Shown here in pieces: positions 7,408-14,143 of a stretch of DNA of 21,259 nucleotides. The notes below the pieces were generated by a model that made no database searches, was not told the DNA's origin, and worked only from the letters and a program-made list of their open reading frames with translations. The stretch is from a virus, in the IMG/VR virus record IMGVR_UViG_3300021519_000087, positions 1-21,259 of that record, one strand, 5' to 3'. Positions within the stretch are counted from its first letter, which is position 1; every line of letters begins with the position of its first letter. The translations under genes were made by a program, and so were the position numbers.

Positions 7408-7848
7408 TTAGAGAGCGGCCTTGACGATCGCGGCCTTATTGGCGGCGTAGAATTCGGAACGCTCTTTGCTGCCAACAGGCAGGGAAAGGAAAGTAGCCAG
7501 GACATCGACGGCTTCCGCGGAGGGCTGGCTATCAGATGGGCTTAACTGAACAGGGGATACGCCTACCGATGCGGCAATCTTAGCGGCTTCCTTGGAGGCC
7601 GAGACTTTGCCGGCTTCAAGGGAGGAGATTTTGACTTCGAGATCAGCGGAGAAAGCCACGGCCTTTTCGAGGGCGGCGGCTAATTCAGAAACCTTAGCGT
7701 CCTTAGCGGAGGCATCCAGTTTAAGCGCTTCCAATTCGGAGGCGGCTCCAACGGTTAGTTTTTCAACTGCTAAACGTAAATCGTCACGTTCGGCGGTAAG
7801 GCCGGAGACGATGCTGATGCTCGATTGCAACTGTTCTTCGATTGTCAT
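7408..7848 (-). CDS. Capsid scaffolding protein (146 aa)
   Basis: The start is the ATG at 7848 (MTIEEQLQSSISIVSGLTAE), four bases after a TTGCC stem-loop; the longer open frame upstream overlaps the protease gene. Residues 1-85 are an almost continuous coiled coil rich in Ala, Glu, Leu, Lys and Ser, followed by a Ser/Pro/Gln linker and a short C-terminal helical domain (SKERSEFYAANKAAIVKAAL). This is the typical design of scaffolding proteins that direct procapsid assembly and bind coat through a basic/helical C-terminus. It lies between the protease and coat genes, as Nu3 does in lambda, but as a separate gene rather than nested in the protease. Confidence 0.8.
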   Translation of the reverse strand: MTIEEQLQSSISIVSGLTAERDDLRLAVEKLTVGAASELEALKLDASAKDAKVSELAAALEKAVAFSADLEVKISSLEAGKVSASKEAAKIAASVGVSPVQLSPSDSQPSAEAVDVLATFLSLPVGSKERSEFYAANKAAIVKAAL

Positions 7849-7852
7849 ATCT

Positions 7853-7868
7853 TTGCCCAAGTTGGCAA
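7853..7868 (-). promoter_or_regulatory. TTGCC stem-loop, copy before the scaffold gene
   Basis: The minus strand reads TTGCC-AACTTG-GGCAA, followed by AGAT and the ATG at 7848. The TAG stop of the protease gene directly abuts the stem, so the whole 20-base intergenic space consists of this element. Confidence 0.75.
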
Positions 7869-9026
7869 CTAAGCCTGCTTTACCAGCGTGCCAGGGATAA
7901 CCCATAACTTACAGATGCCGTTAGGATCGATGTCGCCGGCTACGAGTCCACATCCGCGAGGGCCACGGTAGTAAACGCAATTCTGGCAAAGAAGTCCTTC
8001 GTTAGCAAACGGAGAGACAGGAGCGTAATGGGCGCCTTCTGGGCTTGCGTCCTGACTGTATTCGCCAAACGTCTCGACGACATCACCGGCGCAATCAATC
8101 ATCTCACGCTGGCGAGGGGTAAGCATTTCAAGCACGCTATCCTCGATTTCAAGGGCTTTAATTTTAACCAGGCTATCGATGGCCTTGGCTGACTTAAGGG
8201 CAGTGCCAGCAATGGATGAACCGCCGATTGGGGAACCTGCGAAACTTGAGAGGGCTTGCGAGAATGAGTCAGCCAGTCCAGTAACTAACCCAAGGCTTGC
8301 GGCCTGACGGCCTGAGAATGATTGGCCTTCCATCGAGTCGGCGGCGACCATCTTACGCTTCATGTTTACGGCGGCCTTAAAGTCGGCGTGGATTGTATCG
8401 ACGCTGGCTTGGAGGTTAGACACTTGGTCGGTGGTAAGGCTCGTACCTTCGATGCCAGCCCCTTTGTAGATACCGCTTTTAATGACGACCATTTTAATAC
8501 CCTGCATTTCAGCGGCCTTGGAGTAGTCAGGTATGGCCATATAAACGCCAACCGAGCCAACGGAAGAAGAAGGAGAAGCGACGACGCGATCAGCAGCTGA
8601 TGCCAACCAATAGGCGGCCGATGCCGCCTCGCTATCGGTATAGGCCATCGTCGGGCGTTGGATGCCGCGAATCTTGTTAGCCAATTCTTCCACCCCGGTA
8701 ACGGTGCCACCAGGGGATGATACTTGAAAAGCAATCTTGGTAACTTCTGGCAAGCCGAGCATGGAATCGATTTGAGCGCTGATGTCGTTCACATCTACGG
8801 CGCCCATCATCTTTTCAATAGGGGTAAGGTTTTTACCAATCACGCCAGCAATCGGAATGACTCCGACATTGTCGACGATGTAAGGCTGAGGGGTTTCTCC
8901 GAACAGTTTTGAAAGGACATCGGTGAAGCCGAACTTGTCGCTAAGGTCAGCGTGGGCCTTGGCTTTAGCCGGGTCGATTAGGATTGGCTCTCTGCCAGAA
9001 AGGCCGTTGGTAAGGAAGCGGGACAT
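7869..9026 (-). CDS. S49-family (SppA/ClpP-like) head maturation protease with C-terminal Cys cluster (385 aa)
   Basis: This is an S49-type serine protease in the place of lambda gene C, which processes capsid components. The start is the ATG at 9026, four bases after the portal stop; an in-frame TTG at 9050 lies inside the portal gene. The core shows SPGG (residues 104-107, oxyanion region), a Ser in EAASAAYW (S136) and a Lys in YKGAG (K188). The 52-residue Ser-Lys spacing is the one known for Bacillus subtilis SppA (S147/K199). Residues 260-345 are a linker. The C-terminus carries four cysteines, C347-x2-C350-x8-C359-x12-C372, followed by LWVIPG, suggesting a metal or iron-sulfur site not needed for the protease fold. 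Confidence 0.87.
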   Translation of the reverse strand: MSRFLTNGLSGREPILIDPAKAKAHADLSDKFGFTDVLSKLFGETPQPYIVDNVGVIPIAGVIGKNLTPIEKMMGAVDVNDISAQIDSMLGLPEVTKIAFQVSSPGGTVTGVEELANKIRGIQRPTMAYTDSEAASAAYWLASAADRVVASPSSSVGSVGVYMAIPDYSKAAEMQGIKMVVIKSGIYKGAGIEGTSLTTDQVSNLQASVDTIHADFKAAVNMKRKMVAADSMEGQSFSGRQAASLGLVTGLADSFSQALSSFAGSPIGGSSIAGTALKSAKAIDSLVKIKALEIEDSVLEMLTPRQREMIDCAGDVVETFGEYSQDASPEGAHYAPVSPFANEGLLCQNCVYYRGPRGCGLVAGDIDPNGICKLWVIPGTLVKQA

Positions 9027-9030
9027 AGGG

Positions 9031-10527
9031 TTAGGGTTGGTTAGGGTCAACGGGAGTCGGAGGCAGATCTAAATTTTCTGCCGCAGCTTCTGAGATTTGG
9101 GAATTGTTTTGGCCTTGCTGTAGCCAGTTGAAGCCTGGCTTGTAAAGCATCCATACAGGTATCTTGGCCTTCTTTGCTTCATCAATCAGGAAGGCCATAT
9201 CACCAGCGCGCTTCTGAGTCTCTTGCTTAAAGTCGAGGCCCCTTTGGCTGTATAACTCGCTCATCGACAGCAGGCCCATCTCAACGTCGTTACGATCGTT
9301 AGCGGCGTCGCGGCCTGCATCAACTGTCACACTCTTGGGAGTCGTCCAGCTTGTTTGGTTCCACTTTGGATCATCAGGCAATTCACCCGCGGCAATAGCC
9401 TGGCCAATGATATAACCCCAAGTCGGCTGACAAAGTGATTCAATCAAGATAGTTTGATACTTGCCGAACACTCGCCCGGCCTTGGCGGTGATTAGCCGAA
9501 CCGTAGCCCCGCCAATTTTGGAAGCGTCACCGACGAACTCGTAAGGCAAGACGCCTTGGGCGATGTCGCGCTCGAGCGCTGCAAGGAAGCCAGTGAACGC
9601 AGGTGAGGGACGGTTAGAGGTAAATGATTGGAAGTCCTCCCCGGGTTCAAGGGCTAAAATTTTCCCACCCATGCGGGCGGCGATGTTCTCGTAATTGGAA
9701 CCTGTACCCAACTCGCTGGCCATGTCGCTATCGATGAAACCACCGGCTTTCTTAATGACGCGAGTAACGTCGGCCGAGTCTTTAACGGCCAACTTTTCCA
9801 AGGCCAAGATTTCCATCTCATCCTGAATACTATTGATTGAGTGTTGCAGTAGAGGAACTCCACGAGCGCCTGATGCGTACTCGTGGTCGACGATGTGCAT
9901 CATGGACTGAGCCAGAATCTGGCGGTCAGTGCCGTCTGACTTGTAAACATTGAAGGCAAGTAATTCGCCATAAGGGCCGAACACTGCGCCGTCGTGCATA
10001 CCGTCAGGCACCTTGCCGTTTAACGGATCACCGACTCTATGTCCTTCCATCAATTGCAACTTTGGCTCGTCATTACCGTTACGCACCTTGGCGACGAAAG
10101 CGTCACCGTCTCGCACCATTGCCCGGAGCATAATGCTTTGAACCTGGTTGAAACTAAATCGGTTAGTGATATCGATACGCTGGCATTTCTCCGCAAAGTA
10201 AGCCTCATAGGCTTTAGAGTTTTCAGCGCTCTCCGCGTGGCTTTGCACCTTGATGCCATCACCGACGCTATAAAGGCACATGTCCGCAAGGATCTGCTTG
10301 AACAGGCCGCTGTTCCGTTCGGCCCATCGACAACGCTTGACCATATAGAGCCGGTCATACGGCTTTAGGTCGCGACGTAAATCGGTTGGGTTGCTACCGT
10401 AGATGCTCCGGCGCAAACGAGTTTGCCCGACTGAATTCCAACCACCCTCCGAAGCCTGGGGCTTGAGCGTTGCTGGCTTCTTGGCCGCAGGCTTTTTAAT
10501 CGAGGGCTTCTTGAGTTGGCGGGCCAT
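9031..10527 (-). CDS. Portal protein, lambda gpB family (498 aa)
   Basis: A basic Lys/Pro-rich N-terminal tail (residues 1-25) precedes a conserved core. RSIYGSNPTDLRRDL, the segment CRWAERNSGLFKQILADMC, and MLRAMVRDGDAFV match the lambda-type portal pattern (R-x-x-x-N, then a strand with R-D-G-D-A-F). Residues around GVLPYEFVGDASKIGGATVR resemble the wing/clip helix of these portals (lambda: P-Y-E). Twelve copies would form the channel through which DNA is packaged. The length is close to lambda gpB (533). It follows the gpW-like gene with the leader TAACCACCTT and no SD. The C-terminus is Pro/Asn/Gln-rich and ends just before the protease start. Confidence 0.9.
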   Translation of the reverse strand: MARQLKKPSIKKPAAKKPATLKPQASEGGWNSVGQTRLRRSIYGSNPTDLRRDLKPYDRLYMVKRCRWAERNSGLFKQILADMCLYSVGDGIKVQSHAESAENSKAYEAYFAEKCQRIDITNRFSFNQVQSIMLRAMVRDGDAFVAKVRNGNDEPKLQLMEGHRVGDPLNGKVPDGMHDGAVFGPYGELLAFNVYKSDGTDRQILAQSMMHIVDHEYASGARGVPLLQHSINSIQDEMEILALEKLAVKDSADVTRVIKKAGGFIDSDMASELGTGSNYENIAARMGGKILALEPGEDFQSFTSNRPSPAFTGFLAALERDIAQGVLPYEFVGDASKIGGATVRLITAKAGRVFGKYQTILIESLCQPTWGYIIGQAIAAGELPDDPKWNQTSWTTPKSVTVDAGRDAANDRNDVEMGLLSMSELYSQRGLDFKQETQKRAGDMAFLIDEAKKAKIPVWMLYKPGFNWLQQGQNNSQISEAAAENLDLPPTPVDPNQP

Positions 10528-10534
10528 AAGGTGG

Positions 10535-10789
10535 TTAGATGATGCTGTTATTCCAATTCGTATTTACGACAGACTTGCGACTTCCGTAAGTGCTGGGGTC
10601 TAACTGAGATAAAGCAAACATAGCCTCGGCCAACATCTCTTTGGGTGGCATTGCAAAAGACTTTGATGCGGACGAGCCGGAATCGGAGTAACTCATCAGG
10701 GTTTTTCCCTCCGTGATCAGCGTTACGGCCTTCGATTTAATAAGGAGTAATTCGTCCTCAGTCAGTCCAATGAATAAGCCTTGAGCCAT
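10535..10789 (-). CDS. Small head-tail connector, gpW-like by position (84 aa)
   Basis: The start is set at the ATG at 10789 (MAQGLFIGLTEDELLLIKSK) because it lies four bases after a TTGCC stem-loop; an in-frame ATG four codons upstream is inside that element. The protein has an N-terminal helix (TEDELLLIKSKAVTLITEG), a short Ser-rich hairpin segment (KTLMSYSDSGSSASKSF) and a second helix (PKEMLAEAMFALSQLDP). This helix-hairpin-helix order is that of gpW, the 68-residue protein that seals packaged lambda heads. Its position between large terminase and portal is exactly that of W. Sequence identity to gpW is not obvious, so the family call rests on order, size and helix pattern. Confidence 0.62.
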   Translation of the reverse strand: MAQGLFIGLTEDELLLIKSKAVTLITEGKTLMSYSDSGSSASKSFAMPPKEMLAEAMFALSQLDPSTYGSRKSVVNTNWNNSII

Positions 10790-10793
10790 AACC

Positions 10794-10809
10794 TTGCCCA
10801 TTTTGGCAA
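10794..10809 (-). promoter_or_regulatory. TTGCC stem-loop, copy before the gpW-like gene
   Basis: The minus strand reads TTGCC-AAAATG-GGCAA, followed by GGTT and the ATG at 10789. A TAG lies one base before the stem, as in other copies; here it is not the stop of a recognised gene but is in frame with the large terminase. Confidence 0.72.
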
Positions 10810-10823
10810 CCTAATCCGATAGG

Positions 10824-10881
10824 GACGGCCCCAGAGTCCCATGCCACAAAACAAAACCGCCTTGCAACCTCTGGAGCCGTC
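10824..10881 (-). promoter_or_regulatory. Long 13-bp stem-loop between large terminase and gpW-like gene
   Basis: On the minus strand GACGGCTCCAGAG (10881-10869) pairs with CTCTGGGGCCGTC (10836-10824) over 13 positions, one of them a U-G wobble in RNA. The 32-base loop contains GGTTTTGTTTTGTGG. It starts 16 bases after the terminase TAG and lies 14 bases before the TTGCC element. No T-run follows, so it is not a simple terminator. It occupies most of the 108-base gap between the terminase stop and the start at 10789. Confidence 0.6.
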
Positions 10882-10897
10882 TTGCCTTAAAGCGTGC

Positions 10898-12691
10898 CTA
10901 AGCGTCCTCTGAAGGCAAGTCAGTTTCACTTGCTTCCCGACCCACCACACCCCAACGGACGGCGGCCAGCAAACCAAGTAACTCGCAGTCCATAGCGTGA
11001 TTATCCTTCTTTCCTTGTGGTAGTATCCACTGAGGCTTGCCGGTACGCCTGTCCTTGATGCGTACCTCGGCGTTAAGTTGGTCGACGTACTCAGGTGAGG
11101 AGTCTCGGGCAAAGGTAAACACCTTACGCGCTCGAAGGCCGTGAAGCAAATCCTTGCCAGCCAAATTTGACCAAGAGATAAGCACCGCCTTATCGGGAAT
11201 GCCTGGGACAAGTATACGTTGCTTCTCCGAATAAAACCGTCGGGTGGTTTTCCCGTCCCGATCAGTGATGGCGAAATCTTCGTTACCAGAACCCTTAGCG
11301 CATTTCCATTTCCGCTTAGCCGTCTCGCGGTATACTTCCCCTGAGTTATCACCAGAGTCGACCATGACCAAAGCCGGATGCACTCCATGAGTCTTAGCAA
11401 ATGCTTCGACGTTGCCCCAAGTCTCAATGCGCGCAAAAGCCTTAAGGCGACTATGACCGGTCTTTGCCCATCTGCGCACCGTCACCCAGAAGTGTCCGCG
11501 TTGAACGTCGACGCCCATCGTCCTAAATGGTATCGACCCAGCCGGCGCCCCTTCGCGCTCAGCCACTTTACCTTTGGCTGTCAGGACGGCTTCATGATCC
11601 CAGTCGTCATTGAGCGAGTAATCTGCGGCCTCAGCTACATTGACCATCTCGCCCCCTTCCTCGGACCAGGGCATCGCTAAACGTTTTTGTTTAAAGATGC
11701 GCCGCGGTTCCTCGTCGCCGTAAACGTCAGCCGACTCCTTAGCCTTTAGCATCATCACGCCCAACTCGCCCCAACTCATCGACGCCAACGAATTCCAATG
11801 CAAACCGACATAGCCTCCGTTAGTAGAAACCGCCGTAGCCACAAACGACCCGCCAGCGTTAGCCTCCAATCGACTGGCGTTAGTGTCCGGCATACGGACT
11901 AAGCACGATGAACACTCATAGGTTGTACCGTTATTCACGGCCAACAAGTCCCATGTGCCACCCGCTTTAGCGGTCTCGGGGAAGCGCACCTGCTCCCAAA
12001 CCCAAGGCTGAAGGCATCCGCAGCTGACGCATTTAAAATTCCAATCCCGCTGATCCGTTTGCTCATGGAGTTGATGGAACTCTTGCCCGGCTCTACCGCC
12101 CTGGCTCATGAAGATGCGTTTGCCCATCCACCCAAAAGCCGTCACGCGCGCGCTGGCCTCCGCTAAGTGTCCGTTTGGAGCCATCCAACACTCGTCGGCG
12201 ATGACGTACCGAAGCGACAGTCGCTGAAGATTTGCCTCACTCCAGATGCCGCGGCAGTAAAGTGTCATACGGTCGAAGTCAGCCGTCACACTTCGTTCCA
12301 TGTCCTCAGTTGTTAGGCGCTTTGCCACCGGCGGGCAATTCTTCCAGATAGGTCGAAGATACCGAATGGCGAAGTCCTTGGCCTCGTTGTCCGTAGCCTG
12401 AAGTAACATCGTCGGGCCGGGAGCATTGGCTACGATATGACAAGTCATCAGCCTGGCGAATAAACTTTTACCGCTTTGTATGCTGGCCAGCACCGTCATC
12501 ATCCGCGTCTCAGGGTCTGCCGCCAGTCGCAAAGACTCCGAAATCCATGGAGTGCGATCAGACCTAAATGGCCCGGGCATCGGTGAGTCTGGAATCGCCA
12601 TCACATTGCTCTCGAGCCACTCGACAATGTCCCCGCTGTCAGACGGCTTCAGAACTTCCCGACCAATCGCAAGGAGGTCACTGCTATTCAC
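10898..12691 (-). CDS. Terminase large subunit, lambda gpA family (597 aa)
   Basis: This is the motor ATPase and nuclease that packages DNA into the prohead. A Walker A-like loop (ASIQSGKS, 69-76) and Walker B (VIADE, 163-167) mark the ATPase. A zinc-ribbon-like pair C221-x2-C224 and C260-x2-C263 is inserted, as in many GpA proteins. The RNase H-like nuclease shows GVDVQ (D395), MVDSG (D445) and KKDNHAMD (D563/D568). The length is near lambda gpA (641). The GTG start at 12691 overlaps the end of the 45-residue gene by eight bases and is preceded by AAGGAAGG at SD distance, one of few SD-like sites here. The stop is TAG. Confidence 0.93.
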   Translation of the reverse strand: MNSSDLLAIGREVLKPSDSGDIVEWLESNVMAIPDSPMPGPFRSDRTPWISESLRLAADPETRMMTVLASIQSGKSLFARLMTCHIVANAPGPTMLLQATDNEAKDFAIRYLRPIWKNCPPVAKRLTTEDMERSVTADFDRMTLYCRGIWSEANLQRLSLRYVIADECWMAPNGHLAEASARVTAFGWMGKRIFMSQGGRAGQEFHQLHEQTDQRDWNFKCVSCGCLQPWVWEQVRFPETAKAGGTWDLLAVNNGTTYECSSCLVRMPDTNASRLEANAGGSFVATAVSTNGGYVGLHWNSLASMSWGELGVMMLKAKESADVYGDEEPRRIFKQKRLAMPWSEEGGEMVNVAEAADYSLNDDWDHEAVLTAKGKVAEREGAPAGSIPFRTMGVDVQRGHFWVTVRRWAKTGHSRLKAFARIETWGNVEAFAKTHGVHPALVMVDSGDNSGEVYRETAKRKWKCAKGSGNEDFAITDRDGKTTRRFYSEKQRILVPGIPDKAVLISWSNLAGKDLLHGLRARKVFTFARDSSPEYVDQLNAEVRIKDRRTGKPQWILPQGKKDNHAMDCELLGLLAAVRWGVVGREASETDLPSEDA

Positions 12692-12821
12692 AGAAACCTT
12701 CCTTTCGCATTATCTCCATTAACTTATCGAGCGCTATCTTGCGCGTCGGCTTCATTGGCCGGCTTGGTTTAGGCATCGGCTTTCTCGCCCCAGGCTTACC
12801 GGGTTTTTTTTTAGCCTTCAT
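12684..12821 (-). CDS. Small basic Lys/Pro-rich protein between terminase genes (45 aa)
   Basis: An ATG at 12821 lies inside the last codons of the small terminase (GATGAAGGCTAA, another frame). The frame stays open for 45 codons and stops at TAG 12686-12684, inside the start of the large terminase. It thus fills the gap exactly, overlapping 11 bases at the front and eight at the back. The first half is very basic and proline-rich (MKAKKKPGKPGARKP, with repeated K-P and R-P); the second half is a predicted amphipathic helix (RKIALDKLMEIMRKEGF). Three Lys codons lie on a run of nine A. It could be a DNA- or terminase-binding accessory peptide, or mainly a coupling ORF. I know no family for it. 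Confidence 0.55.
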   Translation of the reverse strand: MKAKKKPGKPGARKPMPKPSRPMKPTRKIALDKLMEIMRKEGFCE

Positions 12822-13374
12822 CGGTGACAGAAGATAAATCGGCTCGAGTCTTACGCACCCAAGCCTCTAAAGCCTTCACGGCCTTAGCGGGGTTTTCAGG
12901 GTTGCAAGCCTCCGCAACATCGAGCGCCAACTTATCAAGACGATTGACAACATCGGCCATCAGGGAACGCATAACCTCACCGGCTTCTTTTGCGGAAATG
13001 TAATCCTTAGCCAAGATGAGCCGACGCTCTTGCTCGTCCTCTAAGTCCATCAAGGTTTTAAGCGACTGATTATAAGCCGTCTGGTACTTCCCCTGGTTAG
13101 GGTCTTGGCCTTCCATCGCCCCGTTCCAAATCTCGCCGGCTCGCGTAACCTTTAGACGGTGCTGAGCAATGGTCGACGCCAGTGATCCATCGTCAAGCGA
13201 TGCAGGCAATGGTGCCGGTGCTGGCCTCCGTGTTTCATTCAATCGGGTTGCACGCCAAGCCAACGCGGCCTCGATGGTGTCAGTCGGCATCCCGTCTTTG
13301 CGTAGCACTGAAATGCGTTGCGCGGTAACGCCGAGCGCAAGGCCGAGCTGAGCATTCGTGGGCAAAGGGGTCAT
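12811..13374 (-). CDS. Terminase small subunit, Nu1-like (187 aa)
   Basis: The N-terminal 45 residues form a helix-turn-helix of the kind in phage Nu1/TerS proteins (NAQLGLALGVTAQRISVLRK, then DGMPTDT and AALAWRATRLNE). This segment would recognise the packaging site. A Pro/Ala linker follows (RRPAPAPLP), then a long helical region (about 75-165) for oligomerisation and a basic helix near the C-terminus (AVKALEAWVRKTRADL). The ATG at 13374 is preferred over an in-frame TTG two codons earlier. It is followed, with overlap, by the 45-residue gene and the large terminase, the standard packaging pair. Its leader is A-rich and structured. Confidence 0.85.
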   Translation of the reverse strand: MTPLPTNAQLGLALGVTAQRISVLRKDGMPTDTIEAALAWRATRLNETRRPAPAPLPASLDDGSLASTIAQHRLKVTRAGEIWNGAMEGQDPNQGKYQTAYNQSLKTLMDLEDEQERRLILAKDYISAKEAGEVMRSLMADVVNRLDKLALDVAEACNPENPAKAVKALEAWVRKTRADLSSVTDEG

Positions 13375-13445
13375 TTGCAAAATAGGGCCTTTTTGCTTTT
13401 TTCTTTTTTAAAAAACTCCCGTGGTGCTGGGCCACGCTCATTCAT
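13371..13445 (-). CDS. Possible 24-residue leader ORF coupled to small terminase
   Basis: An ATG at 13445 opens a 24-codon frame (MNERGPAPREFF, then a Lys-rich end) whose TGA overlaps the small terminase start as ATGA. Codons for the middle of the peptide span the terminator-like hairpin and its T-run. The overlap favours a real coupled leader peptide, but the length is small and no homology is known. Confidence 0.3.
   Translation of the reverse strand: MNERGPAPREFFKKEKSKKALFCK
13410..13436 (-). terminator. Terminator-like hairpin with T6 upstream of small terminase
   Basis: On the minus strand CGTGG-CCCAGCA-CCACG is a 5-bp stem with a 7-base loop. It is followed by GGAG and then six T residues. 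The four-base gap between stem and T-run makes it a weak terminator, possibly conditional. It lies between the helix-turn-helix gene and the packaging genes. Confidence 0.42.
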
Positions 13446-13453
13446 GGGGGGGT

Positions 13454-13468
13454 TAAGGAGACTCCTTA
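13454..13468 (-). promoter_or_regulatory. 15-bp perfect dyad, candidate operator
   Basis: TAAGGAG-A-CTCCTTA is a perfect palindrome around one base. It lies 22 bases after the stop of the helix-turn-helix gene and about 80 bases before the small terminase. With a one-base centre it suits a dimeric DNA-binding protein better than an RNA hairpin. It also contains the SD core AAGGAG, but 16 bases from the leader ATG, too far for normal use. Confidence 0.45.
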
Positions 13469-13489
13469 GAGGGGGTATATGGGCCTTAT

Positions 13490-14020
13490 TCACGATGTAG
13501 GCGGGATGACGCGGGTGGGCTTCTTCCCGGTGTGCTTGTGTTGCTTGCTGTTCACATGAGGAAATAATCCAATCGCATCGAGGTCGACGCGGGTTTGGAT
13601 TCGCTTGCCCATCTTCCTCACCTGCTCGTGACTGCAATCGTACATCTTCCCAATGGCCCGAGACGATAGACAACCGGGCAACGATAGCGACCAACGGATC
13701 AGCTCGACGTGACGACGGAAGCCATAGTTGTTCGTGTAACTCAGCGCATCTATAAATCCCTTTAGCATCACGGCCACATGATCGCGTGAGATGAATGCAT
13801 CCGTCTCTGTCCGCAGCTCCTTGGTGTCCGATGTCGACCAAGCCTTGTGGTTTGGGTTGATAGCAAAGATGTGCTTGATAGGCGCCATCTCGCGGTAAGG
13901 CAGAACACCGGCCTGCCTCAAGGCTTCTTGTTCCTTCTTGCCCAGTGAGTAATACCATTTGTCGAATGACTTGGCATCGGATGCCGGTGCATCGACGGTA
14001 TAGACTGAGAGACGAGCCAC
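13490..14020 (-). CDS. Helix-turn-helix protein, possible late regulator (176 aa)
   Basis: The frame starts with GTG at 14020 (MARLSVYTVDAPASDAKSFD); no ATG fits near the N-terminus. Residues 1-105 are a mixed alpha/beta domain with many aromatic residues (FDKWYYSLGKKEQEALRQAG) and no known motif. Residues about 113-142 (LPGCLSSRAIGKMYDCSHEQ, then VRKMGKRIQ) form a plausible helix-turn-helix of the sigma-region-4/transposase type, where the second helix reads the DNA. The C-terminus is His/Lys-rich (NSKQHKHTGKKPTRV) and may help bind DNA. The gene sits between the replication block and the packaging genes, directly before a palindrome, so a role as late-gene regulator or packaging helper is a reasonable inference. 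Confidence 0.72.
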   Translation of the reverse strand: MARLSVYTVDAPASDAKSFDKWYYSLGKKEQEALRQAGVLPYREMAPIKHIFAINPNHKAWSTSDTKELRTETDAFISRDHVAVMLKGFIDALSYTNNYGFRRHVELIRWSLSLPGCLSSRAIGKMYDCSHEQVRKMGKRIQTRVDLDAIGLFPHVNSKQHKHTGKKPTRVIPPTS

Positions 14021-14062
14021 GGTGTTTCATAGCGTTATCAAGGAGATTTAGAAGAAGGCAAC

Positions 14063-14143
14063 TCAGTCGCATTGCTGTTGTGACTCATCCTTGTCGTGAC
14101 AATCATCTAACGCAACGTTGCGGGGCAAGTTGCAAACAATCAT
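14063..14143 (-). CDS. Possible 26-residue ORF overlapping the 145-aa gene stop
   Basis: An ATG at 14143 overlaps the TGA of the preceding gene as ATGA. It opens 26 codons (MIVCNLPRNVALDDCHDKDE, then SQQQCD), ending 42 bases before the GTG at 14020. The peptide has three Cys and an acidic end. Only the ATGA overlap supports translation. Confidence 0.25.
   Translation of the reverse strand: MIVCNLPRNVALDDCHDKDESQQQCD

Noticed and set aside
9026-9050. Telomere-like CCCTAA units before the protease start
   Set aside because: They encode the end of the portal (DPNQP), the stop and the short leader; only a few irregular units are present and C/A-rich leaders are common here.
10762-10842. 26-codon Trp/Arg-rich ORF overlapping the gpW-like gene start
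   Set aside because: It runs through the TTGCC element and overlaps the gpW-like coding region in another frame; nothing supports translation.
12322-12338. TTGCC/GGCAA with a 7-base loop inside the large terminase
   Set aside because: The loop length differs, it lies deep in conserved coding sequence and no start follows.
12804-12812. Run of nine A at the end of the small terminase as a frameshift site
   Set aside because: The in-frame TAA includes the first two A of the run, so ribosomes of the small terminase stop before they could slip on it; independent initiation of the 45-residue ORF explains the frame better.
13371-14072. 233-codon minus-strand frame overlapping the helix-turn-helix gene
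   Set aside because: The overlapping 176-residue frame has normal protein composition and a helix-turn-helix; the longer frame is Arg/Cys/Pro-rich shadow. Only its last 24 codons are kept as a possible leader ORF.
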